Source: an uncultured Chloroflexota bacterium
GTDB lineage: Bacteria; Chloroflexota; Anaerolineae; Anaerolineales; Anaerolineaceae
Direction of reading: 5' to 3'
Assembly (NCBI GenBank): GCA_902774215.1
Contig: CACYHU010000054.1
Span: forward strand, 1 to 64,000
Length of the DNA stretch: 64,000 nt
Within the stretch, counting starts at the first letter, position 1; each line of letters begins with the position of its first letter. The notes beneath the pieces were generated by a model, which did not search any database, was not told where the DNA came from, and was given only the letters and a program-made list of their open reading frames with translations. The translations under genes and the position numbers were made by a program. Shown in pieces: positions 18,038 through 26,163 of the stretch.

Positions 18038-18367
18038 ATGAAAAAGTTTTCCTTGGTATTTTTTGTTTTAATTATCAGCATGTTCTTTTCCGCTGCGGCA
18101 AATGCCGCGCCGGAGGATGTCACTCTGATACCATTGACCCGATATTATTCCAATAAGCAATGCTACGGATTTTATGATATGTGCGGAGAAAGCTCCTGGC
18201 TGGGGATGGTGTTCCATAACAATGGCACCGCGTCCGCATCGATCACATTTCCAGGATCAACGGAACAAGACATCCGATCGACAACCTTCGCTGCAGGGAA
18301 GTTCCTCAAAATATCACCAATTTCATCGGAATCCCGCTGGAAGGAACCGCTTTCAGCACTACTCTGA
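18038..18367 (+). CDS. Segment 1 of giant protein: signal peptide and N-terminus
   Basis: 109 codons in the first frame. A clear Sec signal peptide is followed by about 65 residues; the last 20 or so residues, after the GGGAAG run near 18300, are out of frame. The next segment's frame gives the better continuation (VPQNITNFIGIPLEGTAF). Confidence 0.6.
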   Translation: MKKFSLVFFVLIISMFFSAAANAAPEDVTLIPLTRYYSNKQCYGFYDMCGESSWLGMVFHNNGTASASITFPGSTEQDIRSTTFAAGKFLKISPISSESRWKEPLSALL

Positions 18368-18369
18368 AT

Positions 18370-19479
18370 TTGCCATCGAATAAAACCTACGCGGTTTTCT
18401 TTGATATTCACAACATCGAACAGTATGCAGCACAGTGGAATACGGATGTATACTTTTCCGTTATGATCACATCCGCCGGAATCTCTGCTGAAAAAAGCAT
18501 CAACGGCCCGATTTCGCAGCGGGGAAACAGCAGCTGTTCGCCGGATCAGGTTTGTAAAGCCACTATCCTGGGAGGCAGCTACACTGCTGACGGAAACGGT
18601 ACCGTAACGGTCAACGTCAAAAACGACATGCCAATGACCACACAGGTTGAAGGGAAAGGTGACGTTTTCGTCGCATGGACAGATCCATCAGGGGCAGAAC
18701 AAACCAAAAATCTGGAAAATGCTGTAACATGGAACCAAAATCCCGGCTGGATGGTAAGCGGAGATAATAAGACCGTGACCGGCACTTTCAGGCTTCCGGC
18801 AGAAATAACGTCCGGCAACAACGCACTGACCCTGGCCTTTCATTTCTGTCATCCCTCAAGTTTGTCTTTCGGAGATTTTTACGCACAGGGAAAACTTTTC
18901 TCAACCAGCGGGCTGCATGGTACGGTAAGCGGTAACTATGATACAAACGGCAGAAACGGCGTATTCAAAGCAGTCATATACAATTCTCAGAGCAAAGCTG
19001 TTTCAATTACATTGCCGCAGGAAGGAAAAGTCATTGATGCATCCGGAAAATCATCTGCAGTCACACTGACATGGAAGAATGCAGGACCGGTGAGTATTAC
19101 TGCACAGGGGAGTGCTACTCTGGATGGTACATTCATTTTCAATGACACGGGGTTGATCCACAACAACAGCTCTCTGATCCTCTCGGTCAATCTGACAGCG
19201 GAAGACAGTACCGGAACCGCTGCAGGAACCGTCACACGGAACCCCGATCCTAATCCAACACTCAAAGCAACAGGTGATTTCTGCAGAGATTATACTGCAG
19301 GCAGCAGTGAGATGAGCTTCAGCTATTCAAAAGTGAAGCGAACATCGATCTGCAGGTTGAACTCGCCACAACACTGCATATCAGCGGACAGACAGCAAAT
19401 CCCAAAATCACTTATACCGGCTGTCAAAACGGAGGCGTTTCCTGCATCAATAAAATCACCAAAGGCATCTATACGATAG
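18370..19479 (+). CDS. Segment 2 of giant protein
   Basis: 369 codons from an apparent TTG that is really internal; protein-like sequence already begins near 18300 in this frame. It holds beta-rich domains with CxxxC-type pairs (SSCSPDQVC) and the start of the first 120-residue repeat (DFCRDYTAG). It leaves frame at the A-run at about 19330; the last ~50 residues are spurious. Confidence 0.55.
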   Translation: MPSNKTYAVFFDIHNIEQYAAQWNTDVYFSVMITSAGISAEKSINGPISQRGNSSCSPDQVCKATILGGSYTADGNGTVTVNVKNDMPMTTQVEGKGDVFVAWTDPSGAEQTKNLENAVTWNQNPGWMVSGDNKTVTGTFRLPAEITSGNNALTLAFHFCHPSSLSFGDFYAQGKLFSTSGLHGTVSGNYDTNGRNGVFKAVIYNSQSKAVSITLPQEGKVIDASGKSSAVTLTWKNAGPVSITAQGSATLDGTFIFNDTGLIHNNSSLILSVNLTAEDSTGTAAGTVTRNPDPNPTLKATGDFCRDYTAGSSEMSFSYSKVKRTSICRLNSPQHCISADRQQIPKSLIPAVKTEAFPASIKSPKASIR

Positions 19480-22050
19480 GACCGGGTGAAACTGCGACCT
19501 TCTCCGGCAAGGTAAGTCTTGTAAATCCTTATCCGGCAGCAGACGCATTTGCCGAAACCTCACTGCGTTATTTCGCTGACAGCGAAAGCAGGGTGGTTTA
19601 CATCGGAAAAACCACAAACAGCTGTTCTGTCCAGCCATCCCCGGCAACACCGGAACCGCCGAAAATCGAGCTGACATCTGATGGTTTATGTAAAATCTAT
19701 ACCAAAGGCAGCAATAAAATCGGATTCCAGTACACACTGACGAATGAAAGCGGCAATACGATCCCGGTTGAGCTCGCCGGCACGCTTGGGGTTGAAGGCC
19801 AGTCAGACACAGTTGTGATCACATATACCGCCTGTAAAGCAGGAGCAGAATCCTGTATGGATCGGATCAAAAACGGGAAAGAATTCGAATTGAAAGCCGG
19901 TGAAACCGCCACGTTTACCGGAGAATCTACAATGAAGGCAATCCCGGCCGGTGAGGATTTCAGCATCCGTACATCACTCCTCTATTTCCCGAACGGAGAA
20001 AGAAAAGCACTTTTCGTCGGTGAAAGCAGTAAATCCTGCGCCGGAACACCGGTAGATCCGGATCCTGTTACCCCGGATCTCACTACAGTTCAGTTCTGCC
20101 GCAGTTACAATGGAGGCAATAAACTTGATTTCCGTTATACATTGCAGAACAATACCAAAACTGATATTGTTTTACAGCTTGCCAGGACAATGGCAGTAGA
20201 GGGACAAACTGAAAACGCATCCATCAAATATACCGGATGTACCATTGCCGGAGAAAACTGTGCCATTACCGGTGAAAAATTTACGATTCAGGCAGGCAAG
20301 ACAGTTGTATTCAGCGGCAATGCTGTCCTAAAGGAAGCGCCTTCCAAAACGGACTTCTATGTATATACATCCCTTATTTACACTATTAACGGGACATCGA
20401 AGGTTTACAGTATCGGCCGGTCAGTTTCAAGTGATGGCTGCGCAGCTGTTCCTGTTGACCCCGTACCGACAGATCTCACTATCACTTCCAACAGTTTCTA
20501 CCGCACCTATGATGCAGCAAACGGAAAGGTGATTTTCACCTACACACTGGTTAATAACAATGATGTCGCGATCCCGGTCGATCTGGCCAGAACAATTGCA
20601 GTTGACGGACAGGACAGGACACTGCCGGTAAAATACACTGCATGCATTGATGACTACGGCTATGATTGTATAGAAAGGATCCATGATTTTGCTTTCACAC
20701 TCAGTGCAAAAGATACCGCTGAGTTTACCGGTGAGATCAGTCTTGCCAAAGCACCGGTCAACACTGATTTCTGGATCTATACATCCCTGGTCTACACACC
20801 GAACGGAATCCAGAAGATACTTGATTTAGGCAAAACACAAACAGATATTCCAGGCGGTGAGGATGAACCTGAACCGCCCGTGATTGACCTTACAGCTTCC
20901 GGTCTTTGCCGTGATTATACAAAAGGCAGCAGGAATATTCTGGTCCGGTATACACTTAAAAATGACTCGGAATCCGAGATCCCGGTAGAACTGGCCACCA
21001 CTCTTGCCGTGGAGGGACAGACATCAAACAGCAGGATCACCTATACCGACTGTAAGATCGGAGTAAATTCCTGCTATAACCGCATTACAAATCAAAATGA
21101 AATCACACTTGCTCCGGGAGAAGAAGCTGTTTTCACGGGGAAAGCTGTTTTGAATACGATCCCTCAAAATACAGAATTCAAAGTTCACACCTCCCTTATC
21201 TATTATGCAGATAAAGTACGGAAAGCTCTTTTCATAGGTGAAAGCAAAGCCGTATGCACTGCTGTACAGCCCGGCGATGAAACTGCAAAAGCTGATCTTA
21301 TCAGAGTCAGTTTCTGCCGCACTGACATGGGGAACGGGAAGATCGCAATCCAATACGGTCTGCAGAACAATACAGGATCAGACATCATTTTACAGCTCGC
21401 AAAAACTTTGGCAGTAAAAGGTCTCCAGGGTACCTGGCCGATTCGATATATAAGCTGCACCGCAGCTTCAAACAGGACCTGCAGCATCACAGGAGAAAAC
21501 TTCACACTCAAAGCAGGTGAAACTATCCACTTTAACGGTGAAGCTTCTGTATCGGGCAAACTTCCGTCAGCAGATTTTATTGTAAGCACATCTCTGGTTT
21601 ATACCATTGACGGTACAACAAAATCATACTATATCGGTGAAACGGGCTCCAAATGTGGATCGATTCCTGTTGTTCCGGTCCCGACTGATCTGGTCATCAC
21701 CTCAGAGGGGTTCTGCCGTGATCTCAGCGCAGACAAATCCAAAGTGACATTTACCTATACGCTCAAAAATGAGACCGGCATTAACATTCCTGTTGAGCTG
21801 GCCAAAACTTTGGCAGCCGACGGCCAGAGCAGAACACTGCCCATTACTTATACCAAATGTGTAAGCAATAACGCCGGCATCTGCACCGGCCGCATCAATG
21901 GATACAACATCATATTGCAGGCGGGTGAAACAGCAGCATTCAGCGGTGAAGCCATTCTCGAAAAAGCGGTCATCAATGATGATTTTAAGGTTTACACATC
22001 GCTGATTTACACGCCGAACAGTATCCGCAAGATTTTGGATCTGGGGCTCT
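19265..22050 (+). repeat. Tandem 120-residue protein repeats (seven copies)
   Basis: Seven homologous units of about 360-375 bp, starting near 19265, 19662, 20080, 20470, 20883, 21291 and 21690. Units 2-3-4 correspond one to one with units 5-6-7 (for example RKALFVGES/RKALFIGES, CAITGEKF/CSITGENF, IQKILDLG/IRKILDLG), so a three-domain block of about 1.2 kb has been duplicated. Confidence 0.75.
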
Positions 22051-22097
22051 GCAAATCAGCCGCAAAATCCTGTCGACCAGTCACAGGCTGCAGCTAA
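19593..22097 (+). CDS. Segment 3 of giant protein: 120-residue repeats
   Basis: 834 codons from an internal GTG; true coding in this frame begins near 19335. It contains repeats 2-7 in full, each with the pattern FCRxY...YTLxN...IPVELAxTLAVEGQ...ITYTxC...C...AGETAxFTG...TSLIYxxNGxRKxLxxG. The last ~17 residues after the G-run at 22044 are out of frame. Confidence 0.65.
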   Translation: MVYIGKTTNSCSVQPSPATPEPPKIELTSDGLCKIYTKGSNKIGFQYTLTNESGNTIPVELAGTLGVEGQSDTVVITYTACKAGAESCMDRIKNGKEFELKAGETATFTGESTMKAIPAGEDFSIRTSLLYFPNGERKALFVGESSKSCAGTPVDPDPVTPDLTTVQFCRSYNGGNKLDFRYTLQNNTKTDIVLQLARTMAVEGQTENASIKYTGCTIAGENCAITGEKFTIQAGKTVVFSGNAVLKEAPSKTDFYVYTSLIYTINGTSKVYSIGRSVSSDGCAAVPVDPVPTDLTITSNSFYRTYDAANGKVIFTYTLVNNNDVAIPVDLARTIAVDGQDRTLPVKYTACIDDYGYDCIERIHDFAFTLSAKDTAEFTGEISLAKAPVNTDFWIYTSLVYTPNGIQKILDLGKTQTDIPGGEDEPEPPVIDLTASGLCRDYTKGSRNILVRYTLKNDSESEIPVELATTLAVEGQTSNSRITYTDCKIGVNSCYNRITNQNEITLAPGEEAVFTGKAVLNTIPQNTEFKVHTSLIYYADKVRKALFIGESKAVCTAVQPGDETAKADLIRVSFCRTDMGNGKIAIQYGLQNNTGSDIILQLAKTLAVKGLQGTWPIRYISCTAASNRTCSITGENFTLKAGETIHFNGEASVSGKLPSADFIVSTSLVYTIDGTTKSYYIGETGSKCGSIPVVPVPTDLVITSEGFCRDLSADKSKVTFTYTLKNETGINIPVELAKTLAADGQSRTLPITYTKCVSNNAGICTGRINGYNIILQAGETAAFSGEAILEKAVINDDFKVYTSLIYTPNSIRKILDLGLCKSAAKSCRPVTGCS

Positions 22098-22164
22098 TCT
22101 GGAGCTTTCCACACCTTCCGGTTATTACAGCATCTGCGGCAGTGACAACGCGCTTCATTTCACG

Positions 22165-23508
22165 ATGAAGATCCGAAACAGCGGGACGAAGACCGGCTAT
22201 GCAGATCTCTCTTCAATGAGTTTCGCTCTGAATGGAAATGACATTCCGGCAAGTTCAATCAGCTTCGACAGCTGTGCGGAATCCTCTGTGAGCGGAACCA
22301 ATGCAATGCGCTGCACAAAGGAACTTCCCACGGGCAGAATTTCGATCGATCCCGATGTTACGATGAGCATTAACATCTCTTATCCTTATCGGCCGGCTCA
22401 AATAATAAGTGGAAATTCCGTGAATGTCAGCGTCCGGGCAGCCGGAATGACACCTTCGTCAACAAGCTTCACTGCTTCTGCCGCCGGATCTGCCTGTTCA
22501 GCCGCCTGTTCAGCCCGTGTGGAAGCAGTTACTGACAATAACGGAGAAGCGGTCCACACCAATGTATCCGCGTTGAAAAACGTTGTTACCCTGACCATGC
22601 AATTTGTGAATACAGGTAATGAAGATGCCGTTATCACACCGGCATCGATCAATCTGCATCAGAAAGTAATCGAAAACTATGAAGGGACACTGGATATATC
22701 GCCGATCAGCGGACAAACATCGGGAAAGGATCTGATGGTACTGGCAAACGGAACATCGTTCACACTTCCGGCCCTGTCTTCTGCTACGCTCAGTGTCAGC
22801 CTGAATGTGGATATGTCAGAAGCATTTACCAATAAGGCCATGATAAGCTGGACAATAAAAATTGATAATTCCACGAAAAACTATACAGGAACTGTTAATT
22901 TTGCCCAGAGTAGCCCGGCTCCGGAAATCAATCCAATCGTTCCGTCAGGTAATGATCGTCTGAGTTTCTTTGCTCTGGGAGAACCGCAGCTGCCTGAAAA
23001 ACTGCCTGCAACCGGATTCCCGACACATGGACAGCATAAACCCTCATCCATTCAGCCTGCGCATCTGGCTTATGAAGAGCTCAACGGGCTGCACATGGAG
23101 ATCCCTGTCCTGAATAAAGGTATGGATCTTGTACGCATCCCTCTGGATGACAACAATGAATGGGCGGTTGAATGGCTCAATGATAAAGCCGGCATTTTGA
23201 GCTACAGTAAAGTTCCGGGAGAGGGGACATCGATCATCGCGGGACATAACCATCTTGACGAAATGAATGTCGGGCCGTTCCTGATGCTCTGGCAGCTGGA
23301 AAACAACGACCGCATCTTTATCACTGATGACGATGGAGAGTTCCTGATGTACTCTGTTTATGCGAATGAGCTTATCAATCCGACAGACAGTGCACTGATC
23401 TATCAGAAAGCGATCCCGGGATCTCTCGTCCTGCTGACCTGTGAGAATGAAATGCCGGAAGGCGGTTACGCGTATCGGCGCGCAGTATTTGCCGAACCGC
23501 TTCAGTAA
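22165..23508 (+). CDS. Segment 4 of giant protein: LPATGF motif and sortase domain
   Basis: 447 codons from an internal ATG; coding in this frame starts at about 22045 (GSANQPQNPVDQS). After a divergent beta domain comes a Pro-rich linker, LPATGF and a sortase domain of about 150 residues: EIPVLNKGMDLVRIP, GTSIIAGHNHLDEMNVGPF (His), LVLLTCENE (Cys) and YRRAVF (Arg). There is no TM segment or charged tail after the sortase domain, unlike a standard LPxTG sorting signal. Confidence 0.75.
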   Translation: MKIRNSGTKTGYADLSSMSFALNGNDIPASSISFDSCAESSVSGTNAMRCTKELPTGRISIDPDVTMSINISYPYRPAQIISGNSVNVSVRAAGMTPSSTSFTASAAGSACSAACSARVEAVTDNNGEAVHTNVSALKNVVTLTMQFVNTGNEDAVITPASINLHQKVIENYEGTLDISPISGQTSGKDLMVLANGTSFTLPALSSATLSVSLNVDMSEAFTNKAMISWTIKIDNSTKNYTGTVNFAQSSPAPEINPIVPSGNDRLSFFALGEPQLPEKLPATGFPTHGQHKPSSIQPAHLAYEELNGLHMEIPVLNKGMDLVRIPLDDNNEWAVEWLNDKAGILSYSKVPGEGTSIIAGHNHLDEMNVGPFLMLWQLENNDRIFITDDDGEFLMYSVYANELINPTDSALIYQKAIPGSLVLLTCENEMPEGGYAYRRAVFAEPLQ

Positions 23509-23535
23509 TTTATCAATTCACTTAAGTAAACTAAT

Positions 23536-23573
23536 TTACCCCGAAGTGTCCTTTTTTTGGAATTTCGGGGTAA
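23536..23573 (+). terminator. Terminator of the giant protein gene
   Basis: TTACCCCGAA (23536-23545) pairs with TTCGGGGTAA (23564-23573), 10 bp perfect, 28 nt after the stop. The loop includes TCC/GGA that may extend the helix. A weak T-rich tail follows. Confidence 0.6.
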
Positions 23574-23687
23574 TATTATTATGACAGGAGATAATGAGAA
23601 ACCGGAAGTTCCGATTTCCCGGATGCTTTTTCCCGGTTTTCCTCACATATCCCCTCTCAAAAAAAATATATCGAAAGAGAGACGATT

Positions 23688-23975
23688 ATGGCTGCCAAGA
23701 GTTTGCGAAACGAAAAAACAGATGCATTGTTTGATGTAATACTTTCCCTTGAGACCAGAGAAGAATGCTATGAGTTTTTTGAAGATCTCTGCACGGTCAA
23801 AGAACTCAGCGCCATGGTCCAGCGTTATGAAGTTGCGTGCCTTCTGGATCAGGGAAAAACATTTTCTGTAATTTCTGAGGAAACAGGAGCCTCAACAGCT
23901 ACCATCGCCCGGGTCAATAAATGCCTGCAATACGGCGATGGTTATGCAAAGGCGATCCAGAGAAATAAAAACTGA
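23688..23975 (+). CDS. YerC/YecD family TrpR-like DNA-binding protein
   Basis: 95 residues. FDVILSLETREECYEFFEDLCTV followed by LSAMVQRYEVACLLDQGKTF and a helix-turn-helix ISEETGASTATIARVNKCLQYG is the pattern of the YerC/YecD branch of the Trp-repressor superfamily. Members are small all-helical dimeric regulators, often of unknown ligand. SD-like GAAAGAGAG precedes the ATG. It is flanked by terminators on both sides, so it is a single-gene unit. Confidence 0.88.
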   Translation: MAAKSLRNEKTDALFDVILSLETREECYEFFEDLCTVKELSAMVQRYEVACLLDQGKTFSVISEETGASTATIARVNKCLQYGDGYAKAIQRNKN

Positions 23976-23998
23976 CAGCTGCCGGCGGGCAATACATT

Positions 23999-24067
23999 GT
24001 CAGGAACCGGATGATTGAAACCGGATCATTGAAAGTCCGGCTGCAATCTTCCGGTTCCTGACTTTTT
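23999..24067 (+). terminator. Terminator after the YerC-like gene
   Basis: GTCAGGAACCGG (23999-24010) and CCGGTTCCTGAC (24051-24062) form a 12-bp perfect stem followed by TTTTT. The 40-nt loop holds two near copies of CCGGATSATTGAAA and can fold further. Confidence 0.75.
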
Positions 24068-24129
24068 ATTGTATAATTAGTTTTATATAATTTTTGTTGG
24101 CATTAAACGATGCAGAAAGGATTTTAATC

Positions 24130-24918
24130 TTGGATCTTAAATTACAAAACAAAGTCGTCCTCGTCACCGGAGGTACCGGTGGTATTGGCACTGCCATCGT
24201 CAAAGGTTTCCTGGCTGAAGGAGCCAAAGTCGCTTTTTCATCCACCAGCCAGTCAAAAATTGATGCTCTGATTCCCACTCTCGGTGCAGCAGAAGGCCAG
24301 GTTGCCGGATTCGTTGCCGACATGAACAAAGAAGAAGACATCAGGAATTTCGTTGAAAATGCCAAAGCTCATTTTGGAACCATTGATGTAGTTGTCCCGA
24401 ATGCAGGCTATGAAGGAAAAGCCCATCCGGTTCAGGATATGACACTGGAACTCTTCGAACAGACCTACATGCTGAATGTTTTCGCAGTCATGCTCACCAT
24501 GAAGTATGCAGCCCCGACACTGCTCGAAAAGAAATCCGGTTCTGTCGTCGTTGTCGCATCTGCTGCCGCTTATGAACCGACTGCCGGCAACAGCGCCTAT
24601 GTTTCCTCAAAATATGCCGTTGCAGGCCTGACAAAATGCATCGCTCTGGAACTCGGTCCTGCCGGCATCCATGTGAACTATGTATGCCCGGGTCCTGTCG
24701 ACACCCCGATGATGCTCCGCATCGAAAAAGATTTCTTCGGCGATACGATGACTCACGAAGAAGCCATGGCCATGCTGGCAGGCACCTATGCCATGGATAA
24801 GCGCTACGCAAAACCGGAAGAGGTTGCCAACGCAGTTCTATACCTAGCATCAGAAGTTTCTTCCCACACCGCCGGTATGGGTATGCATGTCGACTCCAAG
24901 GTTTCTGCCGCAAGCTAA
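24130..24918 (+). CDS. SDR family NAD(P)-dependent oxidoreductase
   Basis: 262 residues from a TTG at 24130, preceded at 10 nt by GAAAGG; the frame is open 12 codons further but without SD. Rossmann motif TGGTGGIG lies near residue 12-19, NAG near 92, and the catalytic Ser (VASAAAYEP region) and YVSSK Tyr-Lys pair near 155-160; PGPVDTPM follows the usual cofactor-side loop. Classical SDR enzymes interconvert alcohols and ketones; the substrate is not evident. Two overlapping TATAAT boxes (24072-24077, 24086-24091) lie just upstream. Confidence 0.9.
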   Translation: MDLKLQNKVVLVTGGTGGIGTAIVKGFLAEGAKVAFSSTSQSKIDALIPTLGAAEGQVAGFVADMNKEEDIRNFVENAKAHFGTIDVVVPNAGYEGKAHPVQDMTLELFEQTYMLNVFAVMLTMKYAAPTLLEKKSGSVVVVASAAAYEPTAGNSAYVSSKYAVAGLTKCIALELGPAGIHVNYVCPGPVDTPMMLRIEKDFFGDTMTHEEAMAMLAGTYAMDKRYAKPEEVANAVLYLASEVSSHTAGMGMHVDSKVSAAS

Positions 24919-24939
24919 AACCATAGTGAAAAATTCGAA

Positions 24940-24987
24940 CAAAGAGCTGTCACACATATCACGTTGGTGTAACTGCTCTTTGTTTTT
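24940..24987 (+). terminator. Terminator after the SDR gene
   Basis: CAAAGAGC (24940-24947) pairs with GCTCTTTG (24975-24982), followed by TTTTT. Lies 21 nt after the stop. Confidence 0.7.
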
Positions 24988-25111
24988 ACATAAAGAACTA
25001 TCAATCCCGCAAATATAATTCCACAAAACTTCCACTGATCCTCCATATTCTCTCCACCTTCATGCTCTATACTAAGAACAACAATAAAACATGAAAGGAG
25101 TTTTCAAAATC

Positions 25112-25864
25112 ATGAAAACAAACAAAATCACAAAATCAATCATTGTCCTGCTGACAGTCCTTATCCTCGGCTCCCTGTCAGTCAGTGCCTATGCCAAAAC
25201 AAATTCTGATAATGCGGCAGAAACGCTTGCCTTCAAACGCGGAGAAAGAAAGCATCATCAGAATGAGCATAAGAAAGATCGGTTTGAAGACTGGTTCGAA
25301 CACCGCATCGAATCCCGTGAAAAAACTGTTGACTTCAGTCAGCTGCCTGATAATCCGACCGATGAAGAAATGTTTGAATTCTTCAAAAACAATTTCATGG
25401 GGAAAAATGAGTCACAGACCGGCAGCGGCAGGCCAAACCGCTCAAAGAAAGATCACAGAAAAGCCGACTCCTTCGAAGACTGGTTTGAAGACCGCATCGA
25501 TGCCAGAGAACACAGAGTCGACTTCAGCGAACTCCCGGAAGATCCGACTGATGAAGAGATCGTGGAATTTTTCAGAAAGAATTTCTTGGGAAAAGACAAC
25601 ACCGGGAATCTGAAAGATCAAAAGAATGATTACAGCGGAAAGCCTTCATGCGGACACAAAAACAGACCGCCGCGCCCTGCAAAACCTGTGACCGATGACG
25701 CTGCGGAAACCGGAACTGTTTCTGAAAAACCTGTGGTCCCGGTGACCGACGAAAACCCGGCTGTCGAACAGCCCGTCGAAGAAGCTCCGGCAGAAGAAAA
25801 GCCTGTCGAAGAGGCTCCTGATAAAAATCAGCCAACAGAGGAAAACGTCAAGGATAAGGCATAA
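25112..25864 (+). CDS. Secreted charged protein with two 45-residue repeats
   Basis: 250 residues from the ATG at 25112, chosen because AAAGGAG lies 11 nt upstream and a signal peptide (KSIIVLLTVLILGSLSVSAYA) follows; an ATG seven codons earlier overlaps that SD. Mature protein: His/Lys-rich stretch, then two copies of a 45-residue unit (FEDWFEHRIESRE...FFKNNFMGK and FEDWFEDRIDARE...FFRKNFLGK), then a basic/Pro linker and an acidic Pro-Val-Glu tail. The repeats look helical and are not a family I recognise. No anchor is visible, so it may be free or cell-wall associated. Stands alone between two terminators. Confidence 0.75.
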   Translation: MKTNKITKSIIVLLTVLILGSLSVSAYAKTNSDNAAETLAFKRGERKHHQNEHKKDRFEDWFEHRIESREKTVDFSQLPDNPTDEEMFEFFKNNFMGKNESQTGSGRPNRSKKDHRKADSFEDWFEDRIDAREHRVDFSELPEDPTDEEIVEFFRKNFLGKDNTGNLKDQKNDYSGKPSCGHKNRPPRPAKPVTDDAAETGTVSEKPVVPVTDENPAVEQPVEEAPAEEKPVEEAPDKNQPTEENVKDKA

Positions 25865-25893
25865 AAGCTATCGCCCGTTCCACATCCTTTCCT

Positions 25894-25940
25894 AAGAAGA
25901 TCAACCCCGCCGGATGGATGCCGGCGGGGTTGATCTTCTT
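25894..25940. terminator. 20-bp perfect inverted repeat
   Basis: AAGAAGATCAACCCCGCCGG (25894-25913) and its exact complement (25921-25940) enclose a 7-nt loop, 30 nt after the stop of the secreted protein. There is no long T-run, but AAGAAG/CTTCTT ends allow bidirectional termination. Confidence 0.65.
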
Positions 25941-26006
25941 ATACATAAGACAGCTGCTCAGGATCAGACCGCTCACCACAGATGCCGGGTTCTTAAGTGC
26001 CGGATC

Positions 26007-26031
26007 CCGTATGCTCCGTTCTGAACAGATA
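26007..26031 (+). repeat. Dispersed 25-bp element, copy A
   Basis: CCGTATGCTCCGTTCTGAAC followed by AGATA; 23 of 25 bases match copy B at 47773-47797, and shorter similarity (AAGTG, CAGCTG-TCAGG) extends upstream in both. Both copies are in intergenic DNA before plus-strand genes. Confidence 0.4.
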
Positions 26032-26130
26032 ACAAAGTGATGACCGGATGACGGCTTCACAGAAGAAAAGAAACCGTTCACCGTCAGGTATATATAGTTA
26101 TAATTATGACATCGCTAAAACAGATTTTGG

Positions 26131-26136
26131 TATAAT
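26131..26136 (+). promoter_or_regulatory. -10 box of TetR-like gene
   Basis: TATAAT 28 nt before the ATG at 26164, with SD GAAGG between: an ordinary short leader, in contrast to the leaderless genes. Confidence 0.45.
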
Positions 26137-26163
26137 TACCGAAAACGGAAGAAGGTAAACAAA

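Larger units (their letters stand above)
18038..23508 (+). pseudogene. Giant secreted repeat protein with LPATGF motif and C-terminal sortase domain (frameshifted)
   Basis: Four consecutive reading-frame segments rejoin into one protein of about 1823 residues if three single-base homopolymer indels are corrected: a missing base near 18300, a missing A in the run at about 19330, and an extra G in GGGG at 22044-22047. Each junction restores repeat-like sequence. Order: signal peptide (MKKFSLVFFVLIISMFFSAAANA), about 400 residues of beta-rich sequence, seven or eight homologous domains of about 120 residues with paired cysteines, a divergent domain, then LPATGF (23002-23019) and a sortase domain with His (23245-23247), Cys in LLTCE (23440-23442) and Arg (about 23476). 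Leadered promoter with TACAAT at about 17995 and SD AGGGGGA. Whether the shifts are sequencing errors or real decay is open; the intact sortase end favours errors. Confidence 0.75.
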
